From: an uncultured Clostridia bacterium
Lineage (GTDB): Bacteria > Bacillota > Clostridia > Oscillospirales > Ruminococcaceae
Direction of reading: 5' to 3'
Length of the DNA stretch: 64,000 bases
Assembly: GCA_947584375.1 (NCBI GenBank)
Contig: CANPWL010000006.1
Location: 33,505-97,504 of the forward strand
Shown one piece after another: positions 60,809 through 64,000 of this stretch (position 1 is the first letter of the stretch; every line of letters begins with the position of its first letter). Below the pieces are notes generated by a model. The model was not told the DNA's origin. It ran no database searches and saw only the letters and a program-made list of their open reading frames with translations. The translations under genes were made by a program, and so were the position numbers.

Positions 60809-61318
60809 ATGTTAAAAATCTTTTTAACAAATCTAGGCAAGTACAATGAAGGTCATCTAATTGGCGAGTGGGTATCATTACCAATTGATAATGGCAAACT
60901 GGAAGAAGTCAAAAAGCGGATCGGAATCAATAAACATTATGAGGAAATGTTTATTACTGATTATGAATGCGACATTGACGGAGTAAAAGTCAACGAGTTT
61001 GACAACATTGAAGAACTTAATGAAATGGCTGAAGTATTGGAAGAACTGGATGAAACCGATAAAGAAATAATTGGGGCAATAATGTCCAGGGGTTATTCAA
61101 TTAATGAAGCGATCGATAAAAAAGACGATGTGATAATATTTGACGATTGTAACAATATGGAAGCCGTAGCGATGCAGTATTGCGAAGAATGCGAAATACT
61201 AGACGAAATGCCGAAACATTTACAAAGCTATTTTGATTTTGCGGCTTATGGGCGTGACTTGGAAATAGAAGGAACATTCATTTTTACGGACAAAGGAAAT
61301 TGTATTGAAATTTTGTAA
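60809..61318 (+). CDS. ardA: ArdA-type antirestriction protein
   Basis: A 169-residue, strongly acidic DNA-mimic protein that blocks type I restriction enzymes and so protects incoming elements. Family marks: LTNLGKYNEGHLIGEWVSLP at the start, DNIEELNEMAEVLEELDE in the middle, and LQSYFDFAAYGRDLEIEGTF near the end. The surplus of Asp and Glu is visible along the whole chain. ardA is typical for conjugative and integrative elements, less for phages, and marks this as mobile DNA. Confidence 0.92.
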   Translation: MLKIFLTNLGKYNEGHLIGEWVSLPIDNGKLEEVKKRIGINKHYEEMFITDYECDIDGVKVNEFDNIEELNEMAEVLEELDETDKEIIGAIMSRGYSINEAIDKKDDVIIFDDCNNMEAVAMQYCEECEILDEMPKHLQSYFDFAAYGRDLEIEGTFIFTDKGNCIEIL

Positions 61319-61327
61319 TTTTTAAAA

Positions 61328-61453
61328 ATGCAGAGTAACGGCGGCAAATCCGCTGCCGGTAATGCAGCCGAAGGCGGTTACAAGCCCGCTGCTAAAAATT
61401 TAAACTCTGCTGACCTATCGGCAAAACGGGGAGAAAAGGAGAATAAAAAATGA
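61328..61453 (+). CDS. Possible 41-residue protein coupled to the next gene
   Basis: A short frame whose TGA stop overlaps the next ATG (ATGA at 61450). The product is Ala/Gly/Asn/Lys-rich (NGGKSAAGNAAEGGYKPAAKN) without a hydrophobic segment. GC content is clearly higher than in neighbours. The ribosome site is poor, and it could instead be a spacer. It is kept because of the stop/start coupling and the unbroken frame. Confidence 0.4.
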   Translation: MQSNGGKSAAGNAAEGGYKPAAKNLNSADLSAKRGEKENKK

Positions 61454-61803
61454 AATCTAAAACAAAAAAAGCGGCGTACACCGTAACCACGAAAAAAACG
61501 AAATGCAACGGCAAAAAATTCAAAGGCTTTATTTACACGGTGGAAATCACGGATGGAAAGCACAAAGCAAGTTTTGAGAACGGCGGTGAATCGTCAATCA
61601 GTCTTGAAAACTTCATCGGCGGCGAAAATATGCACGGTTCAAGGTTTTATTTGAACAAGGAAAACGGCGTATTATGGCAGCTTGAAAGGTTTGACAAGAA
61701 GGATAACAACGGCGAACAAGCAGCGTTAATGATGGAGTTTATCAAAAGCGTTTTACATATCGGCGTTAAATATGCCGATGGCGTATTGACTTACACAGCG
61801 TAA
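61450..61803 (+). CDS. Unknown 117-residue element protein
   Basis: A basic protein with a Lys/Thr-rich head (KSKTKKAAYTVTTKKTKCNGKK) and a beta-rich body (FIYTVEITDGKHKASFENGGESSISLENFIGGENMHGSRFYLN). The ribosome site AAAAGGAG is well placed 7 bases upstream. No family is recognised. It lies with ardA in one rightward unit that ends at a terminator at 61829, so it belongs to the ardA module rather than to the phage structural genes that follow. Confidence 0.65.
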   Translation: MKSKTKKAAYTVTTKKTKCNGKKFKGFIYTVEITDGKHKASFENGGESSISLENFIGGENMHGSRFYLNKENGVLWQLERFDKKDNNGEQAALMMEFIKSVLHIGVKYADGVLTYTA

Positions 61804-61828
61804 CAAACAATAAACAAATACAGAAGGG

Positions 61829-61855
61829 CAAGCGGCTTTAATGCCGCTTGTTTTT
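61829..61855 (+). terminator. Terminator of the ardA unit
   Basis: CAAGCGGC pairs with GCCGCTTG around a six-base loop, followed by five T. Confidence 0.92.
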
Positions 61856-61955
61856 CTTTATATAAATTACTTGTTCAACGGCAAAAAGCAATAATAAAAT
61901 TATTTTGTTATAATTTACGACGAAAAAAATCAAAAGGATGTAAAAAATATGTATA

Positions 61956-61985
61956 GCTCTGTAACGCTCTGTGATGCTCTGTAAG
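61956..61985 (+). repeat. Three tandem 10-bp GCTCTGTRAY repeats
   Basis: GCTCTGTAAC, GCTCTGTGAT and GCTCTGTAAG follow each other with no gap, one helical turn each. They lie in the 329-base space between the ardA unit and the structural genes, with no frame through them, and look like a multi-copy binding site. Confidence 0.55.
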
Positions 61986-62031
61986 GCATTTTTATTTTGG
62001 TAGTATAAATCCATTACTAAACATCAAAGGT

Positions 62032-62073
62032 GGCTATAGAGCGTCATAGGAGCTCTGACAGCCCCCATTTTTT
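62032..62073 (+). terminator. Terminator-like hairpin before the structural genes
   Basis: GGCT/AGCC and AGAGC/GCTCT pair as a two-part stem (62032-62063) followed, after CCCCA, by six T. No gene lies just upstream, so it could end a short RNA that begins near the 10-bp repeats, or attenuate entry into the next genes. Confidence 0.55.
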
Positions 62074-62131
62074 AAGCTTGTCCCTTATGAAACATACTTT
62101 TTTTCCACTGAAAAATTTTAAGGAGGTCAAA

Positions 62132-62512
62132 ATGACAAATTTAGATAGGCTCAAAATCGAATTGAGCGAAAAAGAATATTTCAAAAATTCCGATGAAATT
62201 TATTCGGAAATTCTCAAAGAAAACGGTCTTGACCCGTTTGACACATATGCAAAAGCAAATGACCAAATCGATATGCTTGAATCGATCTATACAGTTCTTC
62301 AAATGCTAGCAAATAATATTGAACTTTATGTTAAAATTGAAACTGAGTTCACAAATACAAGTGCAGCATTTCAATATTTGCAGAAGCGATTAAAGGATTT
62401 AAGAGGAGAAATTGACAGAATAAAACTTATTACTCATTATGAAGATGGGTCTGGCAACCAGAGCAATCTGGTTAGCTATATGTTTTATAATAAGCAAGGA
62501 GGCAACGAGTAA
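62132..62512 (+). CDS. Probable phage head-tail connector protein
   Basis: A 126-residue, helical protein starting at 62132 (AAGGAGG, 5-6 bases upstream; a frame from 62030 crosses the hairpin and is not used). Its opening NLDRLKIELSEKEYF-N-DEIYSEILKENGLD resembles gp6/gp15-type head-completion adaptors of Siphoviridae. Its stop overlaps the next start (TAATG). Its usual neighbours (capsid) are missing in front, where the integrase/ardA block lies. Confidence 0.55.
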   Translation: MTNLDRLKIELSEKEYFKNSDEIYSEILKENGLDPFDTYAKANDQIDMLESIYTVLQMLANNIELYVKIETEFTNTSAAFQYLQKRLKDLRGEIDRIKLITHYEDGSGNQSNLVSYMFYNKQGGNE

Positions 62513-63642
62513 TGCACAAATCAATCCTCAATAACATCTTTGAAACAACTATGAAAAGGGAGCATCATACCGCCACAACCTTTACAACCGGCGAGGAATT
62601 TGAATGTTTCTTTCGCCAAAGCAACGATAATCTGAATAAGCATGATACGATGGTTATGTACTATCGCGTAAATGCCCCTATACAAGCTGGTACTTTAATC
62701 AGCTATGGAGGCTATACGTTTCTTGCACTTAATAAAGAAACCACCGAAAACACGGTTTATCATAAATCTGCGCTTATCAGGACAAACGGCACAATTAACA
62801 CGCATAACCTTTCGGTTGTTAATTTACCATTTTATAGCGACGGTATAAACAACAATAACGCTACTAACAGTACGCACTTATCAATCATAGACGGCGATGC
62901 GGAACTCTTGACCGAAGATAACTCTTTATCGAGAAAACTCAAAATAAATGACTTACTCAATGTTTGGAAACGAACATTGAAAATAACAAACTTATTCTAC
63001 ATTGACAATATTTGTCACATTATCGTTAAAATAAACAGTGATATTACGCCTAACGTTGGTTATAAAGCCGTTCTATCAGCTTTATCCAGCTTGCATGTTA
63101 AGCCAGGCGATACCGATAAAATTACTAGTATTATGTATATCAACGATGCCAAAGTCGAAGATGCGACAATATTATATGAATCGTCTAATGAACAAGTCGC
63201 AACCATTGATAAGAATGGCAATATTGAATATCTTACAGATGGAATGGTCTTCTTCATCGCTACATGGACAGAGCAAGGCATATCAGCTAAAACAGATACC
63301 GTTACAGTTACGGCAGAACAAACGGACGACAATGTTACAATCTATATGGATTCAATCTCAGAAATTTACAATGGACTCGAAAGCGACTTTAGTTGCTACG
63401 CGGTTAAAAACGGCTTGAGAGATGACAATATTGCTGTCTCAATTAGAGTCGAAAATTTGTCAGGTTCAATCAATCAAGAAGCATACATAAAACTTATCAA
63501 AATCAGCAAACTGTCCAACGGGAAATATCAGATTTTTGTAGATAATTCCAATATGGTTTATAGAACATTTGACCTAATTGCTACTACTGAAGGACATGAT
63601 GCAGAAACAAGACAAACCATTAAAGTTAAATCATTTTTATAA
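62512..63642 (+). CDS. Probable phage structural protein with bacterial Ig-like (Big_2) domain
   Basis: A 376-residue protein translationally coupled to the connector-like gene (TAATG; GGAGG upstream). Residues 1-140 resemble a phage head-closure-type module. From about 200 to 270 there is a Big_2-like Ig fold (ITSIMYINDAKVEDATILYESSNEQVATIDKNGNIEYLTDGMVFFIATWT), and a second beta domain follows. Such Ig domains decorate tails and heads and may bind host sugars. Nothing suggests secretion. The 358 bases after it contain only a hairpin. Confidence 0.6.
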   Translation: MHKSILNNIFETTMKREHHTATTFTTGEEFECFFRQSNDNLNKHDTMVMYYRVNAPIQAGTLISYGGYTFLALNKETTENTVYHKSALIRTNGTINTHNLSVVNLPFYSDGINNNNATNSTHLSIIDGDAELLTEDNSLSRKLKINDLLNVWKRTLKITNLFYIDNICHIIVKINSDITPNVGYKAVLSALSSLHVKPGDTDKITSIMYINDAKVEDATILYESSNEQVATIDKNGNIEYLTDGMVFFIATWTEQGISAKTDTVTVTAEQTDDNVTIYMDSISEIYNGLESDFSCYAVKNGLRDDNIAVSIRVENLSGSINQEAYIKLIKISKLSNGKYQIFVDNSNMVYRTFDLIATTEGHDAETRQTIKVKSFL

Positions 63643-63829
63643 TATCATATAAGGGAAAAACAAAAATGCAGAACTTGTTTGCATATTTTGTTTAAGATTA
63701 TTTTAAAAAACTATATGAGAAATACTAAATAAACCATAAGCATACTTGCGTTGGTTTATTTGACTGTCTGTCAAGACATTTACATAATCATGAAAATATA
63801 AGAGATATTACAAAATCATTTAAATAATA

Positions 63830-63871
63830 CCCCCCTATTTTCTATATATACTTTTATAGAGAATAGGGGGG
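63830..63871. repeat. Long C/G-capped hairpin near the right edge
   Basis: CCCCCCTATTTTCTATA (63830-63846) is complementary to TATAGAGAATAGGGGGG (63855-63871) at 16 of 17 positions, with an 8-base loop. No T run follows on either strand, so it is not a usual terminator. A transfer or replication origin, an element end, or a recombinase site are possible. Confidence 0.6.
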
Positions 63872-64000
63872 GATGACAAAGAAAATTTATTTTTCTGCGT
63901 CAGTAACATAAGTTTCTTATTTATCTTCGATCAACTTTGTCTTTGCCAATCATAGATTGTCAAATCCAAAATCATAATGTCGTCGTACAATATTTATATT

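Noticed and set aside
60809..61803. Calling the right-hand element a Tn916-type conjugative transposon because of ardA
   Set aside because: No relaxase, coupling protein or secretion genes are in the window, and the other genes are phage-type packaging and head genes.
1..64000. CRISPR arrays, rRNA, tRNA genes and insertion sequences
   Set aside because: No regularly spaced repeats of CRISPR type, no tRNA T-arm motif with matching acceptor stem, no rRNA sequence and no transposase frame were found by reading.

Overview
The window reads as chromosome of a low-GC, Gram-positive, endospore-forming anaerobe of the class Clostridia, probably a gut Ruminococcus-type member of Oscillospirales. The support is a spoIIA operon, spoVT, spoVAC and a gerA-type germination operon, a BadF/HgdC-type activase, a secreted GH5 glucanase, a type I pullulanase and a GH25 lysozyme. 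The genus is an inference; there is no rRNA in the window.

Layout. 1-5.5 kb: end of an unknown gene, a SHOCT membrane protein, an ACT-domain gene and a UPF0210/DUF711 gene with a structured spacer between them, a lipoprotein, a zinc-ribbon membrane protein and an Fe/Mn superoxide dismutase. 5.6-10.5 kb: a phosphorelay set made of a response regulator with a c-di-GMP phosphodiesterase-type HD-GYP domain, an HPt protein and a hybrid histidine kinase with two receivers. 10.5-14.5 kb: Mn catalase, then a large Thr-rich surface protein read leftwards from a perfect sigma-A promoter through a class I cyclic-di-GMP riboswitch and a terminator, then a small XRE regulator with a dyad in its promoter. 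14.6-24 kb: ung, a 39-residue membrane protein, a coiled-coil membrane protein, folC, a cytidylate-kinase-like gene, spoVAC, secDF, spoVT and mscL. 24-38 kb: MraY-like transferase, pssA and psd, pulA, GH5 glucanase, a split activase/dehydratase-like pair and the GH25 lysozyme. 38-53.6 kb: spoIIAA-spoIIAB-sigF, metY, purB, a DAK2/Asp23 pair, gerA-gerB-gerC, DUF421/DUF4363, nrdR, and greA-lysS.

From just after lysS (about 53.6 kb) to the right edge the content changes to an integrated mobile element. It has a probable terminase small subunit, a terminase large subunit and a portal, then a leftward tyrosine recombinase and ribbon-helix-helix protein, then a rightward ardA antirestriction gene and two phage head-completion or structural-type genes. 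No protease, capsid, tail or lysis genes lie between portal and connector. Several repeat families (dyads, inverted 18-mers, direct TTTTACCACA repeats, a C/G-capped hairpin) mark likely protein-binding or end sites.

Strongest leads: the c-di-GMP riboswitch/surface-protein unit near an HD-GYP protein; two unrelated genes in which a hairpin lies between the Shine-Dalgarno and the start codon; a possible multi-stem RNA between the ACT and DUF711 genes; and the packaging module interrupted by an integrase/ArdA cassette with unusual repeats. Many genes start with TTG or GTG; starts were chosen by Shine-Dalgarno position. No tRNA, rRNA, CRISPR array or insertion sequence was recognised.
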